From Neonectria sp. B-13 (lineage: Eukaryota > Ascomycota > Sordariomycetes > Hypocreales > Nectriaceae): a stretch of DNA of 64,000 bases. The DNA lies in NCBI GenBank assembly GCA_002682825.1, contig NOKP01000015.1, forward strand, positions 434,001 to 498,000. Direction: 5' to 3'. The position numbers were made by a program, and so were the translations under genes. Positions 10,620 through 20,406 of the stretch are shown here, piece after piece (position 1 is the first letter of the stretch; each line of letters starts with the position of its first letter). A model generated the notes under the pieces. It was not told the DNA's origin and made no database searches. It saw only the letters and a list, made by a program, of their open reading frames with translations.

Positions 10620-12668
10620 ATGGCGACTTTTCGAAGATATTCTCTTGCAAAGCGCTCCGATCAAGGACGTCGCTTCATTCATGCTTATCCCGCCATTTCT
10701 GAGACACACCAAAACATGCATGAGAGTTCACATTCCGACGTTGACTCCACCCAGGGACGGAAGCCTCGCACCAAGACGTTTTCCGGGTGCTGGACCTGCA
10801 GAGCCAAACATGTCAAATGCGACGAGACACGACCAAGTTGCCACCGCTGCCAACGCTCGGGACTTAGCTGTGAAGGGTACGGCGTGAGGCTATCGTGGAC
10901 CTCGGTACGTGACCCGTCAAATTTCAGGCTGCGGGGGTCATCCTCAAGGAAAGCCAGGCGCATGCCAGCGAGCACTGTTTTCAACTCCCGCGAAACCTCT
11001 ATCGACCGGGCAGTCACGGGAGAAGAGAGAGGCAGCAGAGAATCTACGGAGCCCTCAAGGAGCTCGACACAACATGACGCATCGGGCTCAATGGGCCTCA
11101 ATTCAGGTCCTACCCTTGAAGACGAATCACCCGATGGCGGATTGAGCTCTCGGTTATTTGACTCGTACAAAATCCTGGGCCAAGGCTTGGCTTCGAGAGC
11201 TTCATATGCGCCCTCGCAGACGCGACTAGGACAGCCCGATGGCCACGATAGCCCTCACGGGGCACAGCACAATGACGAATCTCCTGGCCCTATCGTAACC
11301 AGCTGTGAGATTCCCACACCCATAACCTCCAACGATATCGACGCCAGCTATCAGGACATCACATGGCTTCCTCAGCGCCGATCTAATTCACCACCCTCAG
11401 TTTATCCACCCAATCAAGGCCACCACCAGACGCGGATGCCCAATATTGAAGCCCCTTTGCGACATCTGGACGTCCTGCCGAACCCTGCTCTCCAGTGCCA
11501 GCTGATGGAACATTGGACGCTGCATCTCTGCGATGCTCTGAATCCGGTCCCGGGAATCCATAATCCCCTGCGGACGATCATGATGCCGATTGCCCTCGAA
11601 GGGGCCCGGGCAGACTTGAAATCGTCGACCGGAGCAACGGCCTTGTTCCACCTTATTTGTTCTGCGTCTGCATTTCATCTATCGCAGACAAAGAGCACGC
11701 CGGAATCTAGGCGCACGCTTGAGAATGTGGCGCTGGAACATCATAACCTAGGCATTACCCATCTTGGCCAGAATATCCAGTCCGACGACCTCAGCCAGTG
11801 TGTGCCCGTTCTTGCGTCCCTTCTCATGTGTATCTTGAACGAAGCCATCACGGTGCCCACCCCGTTCTGGCGCCTTCACTTCCGCGGAGCTGTAGAATGG
11901 GTAAACCACATCAACCCTCAGGTGTGGCATCAGACAGAATCAGCATCGGTAATTTATCAGATGTTTACAGGAATGGCGACTCTTGTACAGTCGCAGCTTC
12001 TGCTTGATGGCCATGAGGCGTCCTTTTGGGAGCTTCACTATGATCCGGCGTCACAACCGGGACCGTACATCCTGGACATGGCGTTCGGTTTGCCTCAGTC
12101 CATCCTGCAGTGTCTCAATGCTATGAAGGCAATTCAGATGGAGGACAAGCGCTCGAATGGCCGAACATCCGTCCAGCATACCGCTAGGTCTCCCCAGAAC
12201 CTGGATCGACTGGAGCTTGAGCTCTATCTTTCTGCGCCAAAGAAGCCCAGCGCGTCAGTCGGAAAGGAGTACTGCGATCTTGTGTATCATCACGGCTATA
12301 CATACTACTTTGCGGCATTGATTTACATGAAGCGCACGGTGAAAGACGCGCCTATAGAGGATGTCCAGCCTTTGATCGAACAATCGCTGCATCATATCGA
12401 AGCCTTGGGAGCGAGTACCGACCGCCCATTTTCGCCAATGCTGTGGCCAATCGCCATCATAGCCTTTGAGACATGTCATTCCATGCCGCAGAACCGCATG
12501 CTAAAGTGTCTCGAGGGGTTTGCGAGCAGATCGGGATTCGCGATCTGGACACACCTCTCAGTCTTGGTTAGGGATCTATGGGCACTCCGGAAGACGGAGG
12601 GCAATGAAAACCTGAAGTGGCATAAAAGCGTCCTGACGTCGATTAATGATAGTTTCATGCTGCTGTAA
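10620..12668 (+). CDS. Zn2Cys6 transcription factor, Fungal_trans_2 type
   Basis: A single-exon gene. From ATG 10620 it is 682 aa; an in-frame ATG at 10716 would give 650 aa and lies closer to the DNA-binding domain, so the start is uncertain (10620 has the better context: A at -3, G at +4). The zinc cluster GCWTCRAKHVKCDETRPSCHRCQ...C (six Cys, CX2CX6CX6CX2CX6C) is complete. A long Ser/Pro-rich linker follows, then the typical C-terminal region with WTLHLCDALNPVPGIHNPLR and ATALFHLICSASAFHLSQ, as in Fungal_trans_2 (PF11951) proteins. It is a nuclear DNA-binding regulator. It lies directly upstream of, and in the same direction as, the P450 at 13172, which is therefore the most natural candidate target (inference from position only). 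Confidence 0.88.
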   Translation: MATFRRYSLAKRSDQGRRFIHAYPAISETHQNMHESSHSDVDSTQGRKPRTKTFSGCWTCRAKHVKCDETRPSCHRCQRSGLSCEGYGVRLSWTSVRDPSNFRLRGSSSRKARRMPASTVFNSRETSIDRAVTGEERGSRESTEPSRSSTQHDASGSMGLNSGPTLEDESPDGGLSSRLFDSYKILGQGLASRASYAPSQTRLGQPDGHDSPHGAQHNDESPGPIVTSCEIPTPITSNDIDASYQDITWLPQRRSNSPPSVYPPNQGHHQTRMPNIEAPLRHLDVLPNPALQCQLMEHWTLHLCDALNPVPGIHNPLRTIMMPIALEGARADLKSSTGATALFHLICSASAFHLSQTKSTPESRRTLENVALEHHNLGITHLGQNIQSDDLSQCVPVLASLLMCILNEAITVPTPFWRLHFRGAVEWVNHINPQVWHQTESASVIYQMFTGMATLVQSQLLLDGHEASFWELHYDPASQPGPYILDMAFGLPQSILQCLNAMKAIQMEDKRSNGRTSVQHTARSPQNLDRLELELYLSAPKKPSASVGKEYCDLVYHHGYTYYFAALIYMKRTVKDAPIEDVQPLIEQSLHHIEALGASTDRPFSPMLWPIAIIAFETCHSMPQNRMLKCLEGFASRSGFAIWTHLSVLVRDLWALRKTEGNENLKWHKSVLTSINDSFMLL

Positions 12669-13171
12669 TTGACGTGTAGAAGAAAATTAGGCTGCATAAC
12701 TGGTATCGAGCTATCGATGACGATCCCTTCGGAGCTATGCCGTCTCTGTCGTTGCCAATTTCCCTGCCCAATTACAACCCGCCATTTGTAATATGCAGCT
12801 TTTGCCCACTGCAGGATCCACGGGTTCAAGACATGTTCAGCTCGCCTCGTCTAAGCGGCTGGTCCCGGGCCCAACCACCCGAGGCTAGCCCACCTATGAG
12901 AACTCCGGGATAGTACATCACGATGACTTCAGGTGGTAGCACATCTCCACTCGACTGAGACATGTGCAACTGGCGGGAGGTTCGTGGCCAATGGGAAACC
13001 GCGCTGCGTGCCGTGTCTTACTTGCGTCGTAGTAACGTGAGACAGCGGCAGATGGTGATAGGCTTCTGACGTAGGTATTCATACCATTCATAAGGCGGTC
13101 AAACCCAAGCTTCTGCTGGAGCTGTGTGCCCGGAATATCTCATCTTTCCTTCTCAACAACCAGAAAACATC
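12669..13171. other. Intergenic, promoter side of the P450 gene
   Basis: About 500 bp with no gene. It carries the 3' flank of the Zn2Cys6 gene and the presumed promoter of the P450. No strong motif was recognised. Confidence 0.4.
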
Positions 13172-14548
13172 ATGGCCTCGCCGACGCCAATCCCTCAGCC
13201 GCCTGGCTTGCCCCTGCTGGGAAACATTCGCGATATCAATCCAAACAACACTTGGTCCTCTCTCAAGACTTTGGCCGAAAAATATGGAGAAATCTTCCAG
13301 ATCAAGGTCCTGGGCCACACCATCGTCTTCGTCGCCGGTGCCGCACTTGCTGAAGAAATTTGCGACGAGAAGCGGTTCCGAAAGTACGTCGGTGGCCCAA
13401 TTGTGGAGATCCGATACGCTGTTCACGACTCCCTCTTCACAGCCTTCGACAGTGAGGCAAGCTGGGGGGTCGCTCATCGCATCCTTGCGCCAAAGCTCTC
13501 GAAAAACTCGGTCGCTGAAGGGTTCCACGGCATGAGCAGCACAGCGACTGAGCTGATCCAAAAGTGGAAGGGCCTCGGCAGCAACAACAAGATATCTGCG
13601 ATGGGAGAGCTCAACCGACTGAACCTAGAGGCCACGACGCTTGTCCTCTTCGGCCAGAAGCTCAATTGTCTCGAAGGCCCCGAGCACCCAATGATCAAAG
13701 CAATGGAGGACGCAACGTCGGAAGCGATGAAACGACCCAATCGACCGGGCCCCCTCAACTTCTTGTTCGGCGGCAAGTTTAAGTCCGCCACGGCCACGAT
13801 GCGCTCATACGCTTCAGATGTGCTCAAGTATCGCAAGGAGAACCCCACAGACCGTGACGATCTCATCTCTGCCATGCTCAATGCCAAGGATCCCGAGACA
13901 GGCACGGCGTTGACTGACTCGCAAGTTATCGACGAGATTGTGACAATGCCAATCGGGAGTAGCACGGCGCCATGCCAACTCTCCACGGCCATCTACTATC
14001 TCCTGAAGAACCCGGATATTGTGGCTACCGCCAGAAAGGAGATTGATTCAGTGGTGGGATCTGAGGATTTGACATATGAACATGTGTCACGGCTTCCATA
14101 CATCGAGGGCATCATCCGCGAATCACTTCGCTTGTCGTTTGCCGCGCCTGGATTCAACATTGAGCCTATCCCGACTGAGAACAAGAGCCCGGTGCTTCTG
14201 GGAGGCGGTAAGTACCAGGTCGCTCACAACCAGGCCATGATCATCGTTCTGGCCGGAGTGAACCGTGATCCCGCCGTCTTTGACGAGCCGCTAGCCTTCC
14301 GACCAGAGCGAATGGTTGGCGAGGCATACGAGAAGCTACCATCGGGAGTGAAGAAGGGCTTTGGGAATGGAAAGCGAGAGTGCATTGGGAAGCACTACGC
14401 GTGGCTGTGGGCGATGGTTGTGATGACGAAGCTTATCAAGGAGATTGACTTTGAGCTGGATGATGCAGGATACCAACTTCACCAGGATGGTTGGTTCAAT
14501 TGGCGCCCAGCTGGATTCTATGTCAAGGTCAAGCCCAGAGAAAACTGA
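13172..14548 (+). CDS. Soluble cytochrome P450, CYP505/P450BM3-like heme domain without reductase
   Basis: A single exon of 458 aa starting at ATG 13172. There is no N-terminal membrane anchor; it begins with PIPQPPGLPLLGNI as in CYP505-type self-sufficient P450s, but ends after the heme domain, so electrons must come from a separate partner if it is a monooxygenase. Seen: C-helix ASWGVAHR, K-helix ESLR (about residues 317-320), FRPERM (about 376-381) and the heme loop FGNGKRECIG with the Cys ligand at about 404. Odd: the I-helix oxygen-activation segment, normally AGHETTSG in this family, reads IGSSTAPC (about 261-268). The acid is replaced by Ser and the residue after the conserved Thr is Ala. 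This suggests altered chemistry or loss of normal O2 activation. It follows a Zn2Cys6 gene in tandem. There are no introns. Confidence 0.88.
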   Translation: MASPTPIPQPPGLPLLGNIRDINPNNTWSSLKTLAEKYGEIFQIKVLGHTIVFVAGAALAEEICDEKRFRKYVGGPIVEIRYAVHDSLFTAFDSEASWGVAHRILAPKLSKNSVAEGFHGMSSTATELIQKWKGLGSNNKISAMGELNRLNLEATTLVLFGQKLNCLEGPEHPMIKAMEDATSEAMKRPNRPGPLNFLFGGKFKSATATMRSYASDVLKYRKENPTDRDDLISAMLNAKDPETGTALTDSQVIDEIVTMPIGSSTAPCQLSTAIYYLLKNPDIVATARKEIDSVVGSEDLTYEHVSRLPYIEGIIRESLRLSFAAPGFNIEPIPTENKSPVLLGGGKYQVAHNQAMIIVLAGVNRDPAVFDEPLAFRPERMVGEAYEKLPSGVKKGFGNGKRECIGKHYAWLWAMVVMTKLIKEIDFELDDAGYQLHQDGWFNWRPAGFYVKVKPREN

Positions 14549-15957
14549 TGAGTTTGCTTATTGTGGGAATGCTGTTGGCGTTGGATATCAAGATTGACAT
14601 GAGTTGGAATAGTACCAATGATCGTTACGATTTCGAATGAGATTGAATATCAAATGACAGGTTCTGGTCTGATCTCTGCATCTTTTCAGTAAAAAAGCAA
14701 TTAGGGTAGCAGTTCATGCTTGGAGTTGACATCTTCATCGAATTGGATCAAAACGAAACACTTCGAGCTGAATCTCCTCGAATTGAGGGTTGAGAACTAT
14801 CCTGAATTCGACCCTATTCAAATGGTTCACCTACTGGAAGCAGGAATCTCTATCACCGTTGTACGGGTAAAGAAGGTAAAAGAATTCGCGAGGCCCCTAT
14901 GAGACGCTATGAGAAAATCAACTTGATTATCCTAAGAGTTTGGCCAATAGAGAGGGACTTGTCGATTGGAATTCCTTGGAAGCTTATGTCCAGGCTGCCT
15001 CCCGAGCACCACGGCGGCCTCGAGCGTGATCTTGTCGAGGGTACCAAAGGCACGGAACGCCAACTTTGTTCCACGCATGTCTTAAAGCCAACCTTGGAGG
15101 GTTACATACAGACTGAGCCGGGCTACCTGGCTTCGCTAGGCCCTCGATTGGATCAGAAATCACGACTGCATCACCATTTTTGTCTTCTCTAGTCGGGTAC
15201 CAACGGACGGAGGAGCCTTGTGCTGTTAATGAACCTTATGATGGCGGATAGAAGGGAAAAGTGGCACCTAGACCGGCAAAGCTTGATCAAGGAAATTCGA
15301 GTTCATGGCTAATATCTCGGTGCCTTGGTGGCCAACTTTGATGATCCATCCTTACGATGGAATATAAAATACCTCGCACTGCACATGCAACCGTCCATCT
15401 GACACATCATCTCACTCTCACGCCCAACTACGCAAAACATGTATTTTTCGGCTTTATGGAAGCGCAAAACCAGCCGCATTCGCTACGTCGACAGCGAAAG
15501 CGCGGAAACAGAACCTCTACTTCGGCCATGTCCGTCGAACGAACCTCAGCTACCCAGAAATGATGAGAAATCAGCCTAACTGGTACTTTAAACACAACTG
15601 CTTAAAGCTATATACATCAGTTCAAACAGCCCTGCGTGGATTCCTTCCCATTATTTCAAACAGCCCTGCTTGGGTTCCTCTCCGTTCTTTTAGTTAAACC
15701 TGTTTGAATTCCTGCAGAGCGTTTAACTTTCTGTAACGAGTATGACCATGATTCTGATCTCTTGTCCATTGCTACGGTCGAATTTATTCAAGTTGTACGC
15801 ACGGGAATCACTCGTACTAGGCATTACAAGTTCCATCAGTGTAGAATCAAATCCTGCTGTGTGAACTGGTTGAATTGGGTATATAGAGGGACCTTGCTCC
15901 AAGTATAGCGCTGACTACTCAGTCTAAATCAATCCGAACACAACCTGGAAATTCAGT
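14549..15957. other. Intergenic between convergent P450 and RGS-LOV genes
   Basis: About 1.4 kb with no supported gene. Short open frames at 14720-15192 have no recognisable family. It contains a 25-bp imperfect direct repeat (see 15621-15679). Confidence 0.45.
15621..15679. repeat. 25-bp direct repeat pair
   Basis: The 25-bp unit beginning TTCAAACAGCCCTGC occurs at 15621-15645 and again at 15655-15679, differing at two positions, with 9 bp between copies. It lies in the intergenic space 3' of both flanking genes. No function is evident. Confidence 0.7.
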
Positions 15958-17843
15958 CTACTCCAATATGCCCCGGTGTGCAGCTGCAAAGCTACTAAGA
16001 CTCATTGCATCCACGTCCCCCTCAGGCTGGCCACGGTTCGGTGTAAGATACGGCTGTACCGGCGGGGCCTCGCGTCGTCCGCCTCTAAAAGCGGGCTCAG
16101 AATCATCGTCAACCAGAACGACCATCCAGACGCCAACAGACCCGTTTGAGCCGAGCAGTGGCGTACAGTGAATCCAGCGACTACGGCCCTCCGACGCCGG
16201 AGGCGGCTGGCCACCCCCTTCACCGTGGCTCCGATAGTCCATGACTCGCGTCGAGTGACTCTGGGCCTGCATGTCGGATCGAGACAGCCAGCGCACCTTG
16301 GCAGTCAGACCATGTCCGCCGGCAAAGGCCTGAGTGAGGGCGTCGCGCACGCGGTCGGAGCCTCCGATGCGCGATAGGAAGGGGCTCTGCAGCATGCCCG
16401 GGACGCGCAGCGACGGCGATGCGAAGAGGATCCGCAGGTTGGGATACGGTCGGACGAGCAGATAGTGCTGGAAGATGCCGCTGAGGCGTCCGCCGCCGTG
16501 GATCTTGGCGGCGGGCTCCTGAAGAATGGGATCCGACAGCCGGCGGTTGATGGTGGCGTCGTCTTGGATCAGCAGCCGCGGCTTGTTCCAGTTGGCTCGC
16601 ATCGAGTCTGCGTCCCTCACCTCCTCCTGATGCGTGCGGTGTAGAGAACCACCCGACTCACGCACCGTCTTCAGCTCTGACAAGTCAAACATGCCAGCCA
16701 ACTCTCGGAACTCGTCTTTGTCATGACTCTCTTGCGGTTGACTGGGTGCCTCGCCGGGGTACTGCTCGGGGCTCTCCCGCTGCATGAGCCTCGACAGCGA
16801 GTCCAGCCCAGAGCACTCCTTGACAAGTCCGGAAACATCGACCTGCGCGCCCATGTGGTACCGTACGACGCCTCGAGAATCGAAAAGCGGAGCTAGCATC
16901 AGGAGGTTGACAAACGGAGACCCGTCACGGCGATAGTTGAGGAATGTCTCGCAGTGATCTTGACCGGCTTCGAGCTTCTCTCGGATTCTCTGTACACTGA
17001 ATGGATTCGTTTTGGGGCCCTGGAGGAACCTGCAGTTGCGCCCTATAGCGTAGCTCATGCCGTATTGGGTCGTTCTGTGGAATTCTGTTTTATCCCGATG
17101 TCAGTTTTCGTGCCGTCTTGTTGGAATCTGGGCCAGACCCTTGACTCACCTTCACTTGCAAAGACAATGGGATTGTCGGGCCGCGACGGGTCTGAGAGGC
17201 AGAAAACCTCCGCGAGCCCTTCTGATAGATCCCGGAGCTGCGGCGGTAGCGTGTCTGTGATTCTTCGCTTGATGGTGATACTGACGGTCTGGATAAAAGT
17301 GTGCGTGATGTACGCTGGCAGGTCGTGGTTGGCCATGACTTCAAAGGCATCGTCTGCCCTCTTGCGTAGCGCATTATTGACAGTGGCGGTAACAGGGTCC
17401 TCGGTGAAGTCAAGTCCGTCAATCGTCTTCAGCGAGCCTGTCAGAGCATTCGCATAGTCAATAGCCTTGAGTGCCTTGAGCGTATCCAGGTAGTAGGCCA
17501 AGATGGGCAACGAGCCTGACCGCGACGTGGAAAGGAAGTTGGAGAAGCGCTGAAGCAGTGTAGGGTCCTCGAAGATGACCCTGAGGTGCTTGATGGAGAA
17601 GAGCAACTCGGATTGCGTCTCGAGGGTGTATTGCTTGCCCAGCGCATGTGCCGGAACCACCAGGTCGAACGAGGCCGGGTCGAATTCTTCCTCGGTCAGT
17701 GGCTCGAGTCCGTCGTTGTCCATGCCGCCCTTGGTCTGAAGCGGGGGCAGCGTCGAGGGTGCCTGTGAAGAGATGGACGACGCGTCCCTGTGGGACCATG
17801 GCGAGTCGTGCGAGCGGTAGGACCTTGCGCTTTTCGAGCCCAT
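15958..17843 (-). CDS. RGS-LOV blue-light photoreceptor
   Basis: Two exons, 17843-17150 and 17084-15958, with intron 17085-17149; 606 aa from ATG 17843. Residues about 75-200 form a helical RGS-like domain. Residues about 210-325 form a LOV domain, rebuilt across the intron as FASEEFHRTTQYG then GRNCRFLQGP. The photo-adduct Cys is residue 249, and the flavin-contacting residues N248, N281, N291 and Q312 are all present, so blue-light photochemistry is expected. The C-terminal 280 residues are low-complexity, rich in basic patches. The family is known from fungi (Botrytis BcLOV4; Magnaporthe PAS/LOV protein); BcLOV4 binds membrane lipids in light. The frame stays open for about 24 codons upstream of ATG 17843 without another ATG, so a 5' exon may be missing from this model; a peptide ending PRLDSLHIGPYPPPKMDQH lies in another frame at about 17920-18030. 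Confidence 0.9.
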
Positions 17844-19248
17844 AGACGAAGGCCTGTCTTGTGATTCATCTTGGTAGAGGCTGGAACTGTCAGCTTCAAT
17901 CGCTTGGGCCGAGTCAGCGGACGAACCTCAACTTGGAAAACACGGGCCTCAAGGCATGCTGGTCCATCTTTGGAGGTGGATAGGGACCTATGTGCAAGCT
18001 ATCTAATCTTGGTGGGAGTAAAGACATTGCAGGCGTGAATATGATTGTCGCGGTGGTGAATTTCGTTGTAGCGAGGAGCGCCTTATTTAATGTGCATGGC
18101 GCTCTGGAAACAAGATGACGACCATCCAGCCGTAGTGTCAAGCTAGACAGGAACTTTATGGCTGCATGTAGATCGCACTGACAGATGTCAAATAGTGCCA
18201 ATAGTGCCAAATGACGAAATGAGCTTTGGCATGAGTGCCGTGAATCCTTCTCGACCTGGTCTTAGATCGTATGTCACCCGCTGTAGGTTGGCGCTAGAAA
18301 CGAACCCCCTTGCGCTACTAGTAGCGTGCTCTCACGCTACTGCAAAATTCCCGATCCCGATGAGAAGAGATCATGCCGGGAATCGCGGTCCTAGCGTTGC
18401 CCTGCATGGTGGACGATCGGCAGAGATCAGGGCAAGGGATGATGGGATGAAGTGGTGCATATGGACCATCTTGTCGGTGGAGAGAAGCTTGCTAGAGCGG
18501 ACGTTGAACTAAAATAAAATAAAAAGGTCAGCAACTGAAAAAGTCTAGAAGAAATCGAGTGAAACTACGATAGCATCGCTATCGTTGGTCTTGCTCCGTC
18601 GAGCGTTGTGTGTGTAGCGTGGCCCAGATACCAGGCTAGGGGTAGAGGCCGTGGACACTAAAGGCGACTAATGACGAGGCCAAGAAGGGGTCTGAGACTT
18701 GCCGTGATACATGGTGGGATAATTAAGCTCTCCCCGTTGCATCGCCATCGACGGACTTCTGGATCTCGGAGTTCTTACAGGTATTAAGGTCGACATCCTT
18801 AAAGCTAAGACAAGTCTGGCCTCGTTTCCCCACGGCCTTGGCTAGTATTATCTGGTTATTGACAAATACTTTTAGTACCGGAGAACCAGGGCCAGGAGCG
18901 GTGTATCCGACCGACCAACGGATCATCAACACTTCAACAAGTTCCACTGAAGAGCTCTCCCCGGGCTGTTAATTCTATGGGAAGGATCATGGCAAATCTC
19001 CGCGCAGGAATTGGCGATCAAAAATAAAGCAGAAGTAGAGAGTTGAATCTGTGCAGGGTATCTGGGCCAAACTGATGACAGGGCCTTCAACACGGGGCGC
19101 GTAAAGTGGCCACCGTCACGCATCGCTGTGGAGACATGGCTTCGAACAACAAACAAGCAAACACAAATCGCAGCTCCTCCCCCTCATCCTCGTCCTCCAT
19201 CCTCGTCCTCCATCCTCCCGAATCAAACCGTGCCGTCGTCCAACAATC
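17844..19248. other. Intergenic between divergent RGS-LOV gene and unknown gene
   Basis: About 1.4 kb. The part adjacent to 17844 may hold a 5' exon of the RGS-LOV gene (open frame upstream of its ATG). Otherwise no gene, repeat or RNA was recognised. Confidence 0.4.
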
Positions 19249-20406
19249 ATGCCCCCGACGATCCCCACCAAGGAGCACGGCGGCTCCAAAAACCCCCGAT
19301 TAGCAATGCGCAGGGACGAGTTCTATCAACTCACGCGGATCCAGAGGAGGCTCGTCAAGCGGCTCAAAACGATCGAGTTTGACAGCGAGCAGCTCAAGGA
19401 AGTTTTCATCGTGCAAGGCTCGCCCTTTGATATCGACCAGGACGATCCGATTGACGTCGATCCTCGCTACTTTCTCCCCGGTCCTGTCGAGAATATGGAA
19501 TACGGTCTGGAGCAGCTGCGCACCACGCTGGACCATTGGGGCAACCATCCCGAAAAAGAGTGGCCACAAGCGAAGCCGATTGAGAACCATCGTCTCCGGG
19601 ACGGGGAGATGCTAGACTTTCAGCATGCAGCCGACGATGCCTGGATGGACGCCAAGGCTCGCGCTCGCTTCTGTGAGCTTGCTGCTAAGGAGGCATCCGG
19701 GTGGACAAAGCACCGGTAAGATGCCCCGGTCCACGTACGTATACATGTCCCTAACGAATCGGTGCGCAGCTTCATGCCCAAGAAGAAGCGCCCTAAGTGT
19801 TATGGGTCCTGGCTGTCTCCTGACGACGGCCGCCCCTGCTGGCAGAACTGGCAGTGCGGCAAATACTACGTGTGGCCGCGTCCGCCTGGGAACTACCCCT
19901 TCAAACGCAGAGCGCTACGCTATAACCGTCATGTGCCGCACGCCGTCGGCACTGTCCGCGACATGGCTCGGCCGCTGCATCAAGGCTTGCTTCACAGCGA
20001 GTTGCTCACGGCTGTGAGCCTCCTGAAGGCCCAGATCCGCTGGAGGCACATATATATCGACCACCACGTCTGTCCCGTACGCCTCCCCCCCTGGAACATT
20101 CTGCCCGGCCATACTGACGCTCTGCAGGTGCTTGTTGTGAGCTTTCATGCCCGGTATTCGGCCCGTATCCTCCAGGCATACCTCCAGAACGGCAAGATTC
20201 TCATTCGGCCATCCCGCCTCGTCAACCTGCACACTCGGACCATTTCACCAGAAGTCCGCCTGGTTATTCGGTGGCTCAATAGCAGACCCGTCGGCGACAC
20301 GCGCCTCCCTGTCCTAGCGCTTGAGAAATTTGACGACGATGTTGCCTTGCCCGTCGAGGTTTCCGACACGCTGGCAGCCTTGTCACTGACGATACAAGCA
20401 AGGTAG
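19249..20406 (+). CDS. Hypothetical protein, family not recognised
   Basis: Three exons: 19249-19715, 19770-20076 and 20128-20406, giving 350 aa. The first intron (GTAAGA...GCGCAG, 54 nt) is needed to keep the frame. The second (51 nt, GTACGC, branch CTGAC, CAG) is a multiple of three and open, so it could be retained, adding 17 aa. The N-terminal third is charged and helical (RRDEFYQLTRIQRRLVKRLK), followed by acidic DIDQDDPIDVDPRYFLPGP. The middle is aromatic- and Cys-rich (CYGSWLS, CWQNWQCGKYYVWPRPPG). The C-terminal part has alternating helices. No signal peptide or membrane segment is seen. Codon use and correct splicing argue for a real gene, but I do not recognise it and assign no function. 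Confidence 0.6.
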
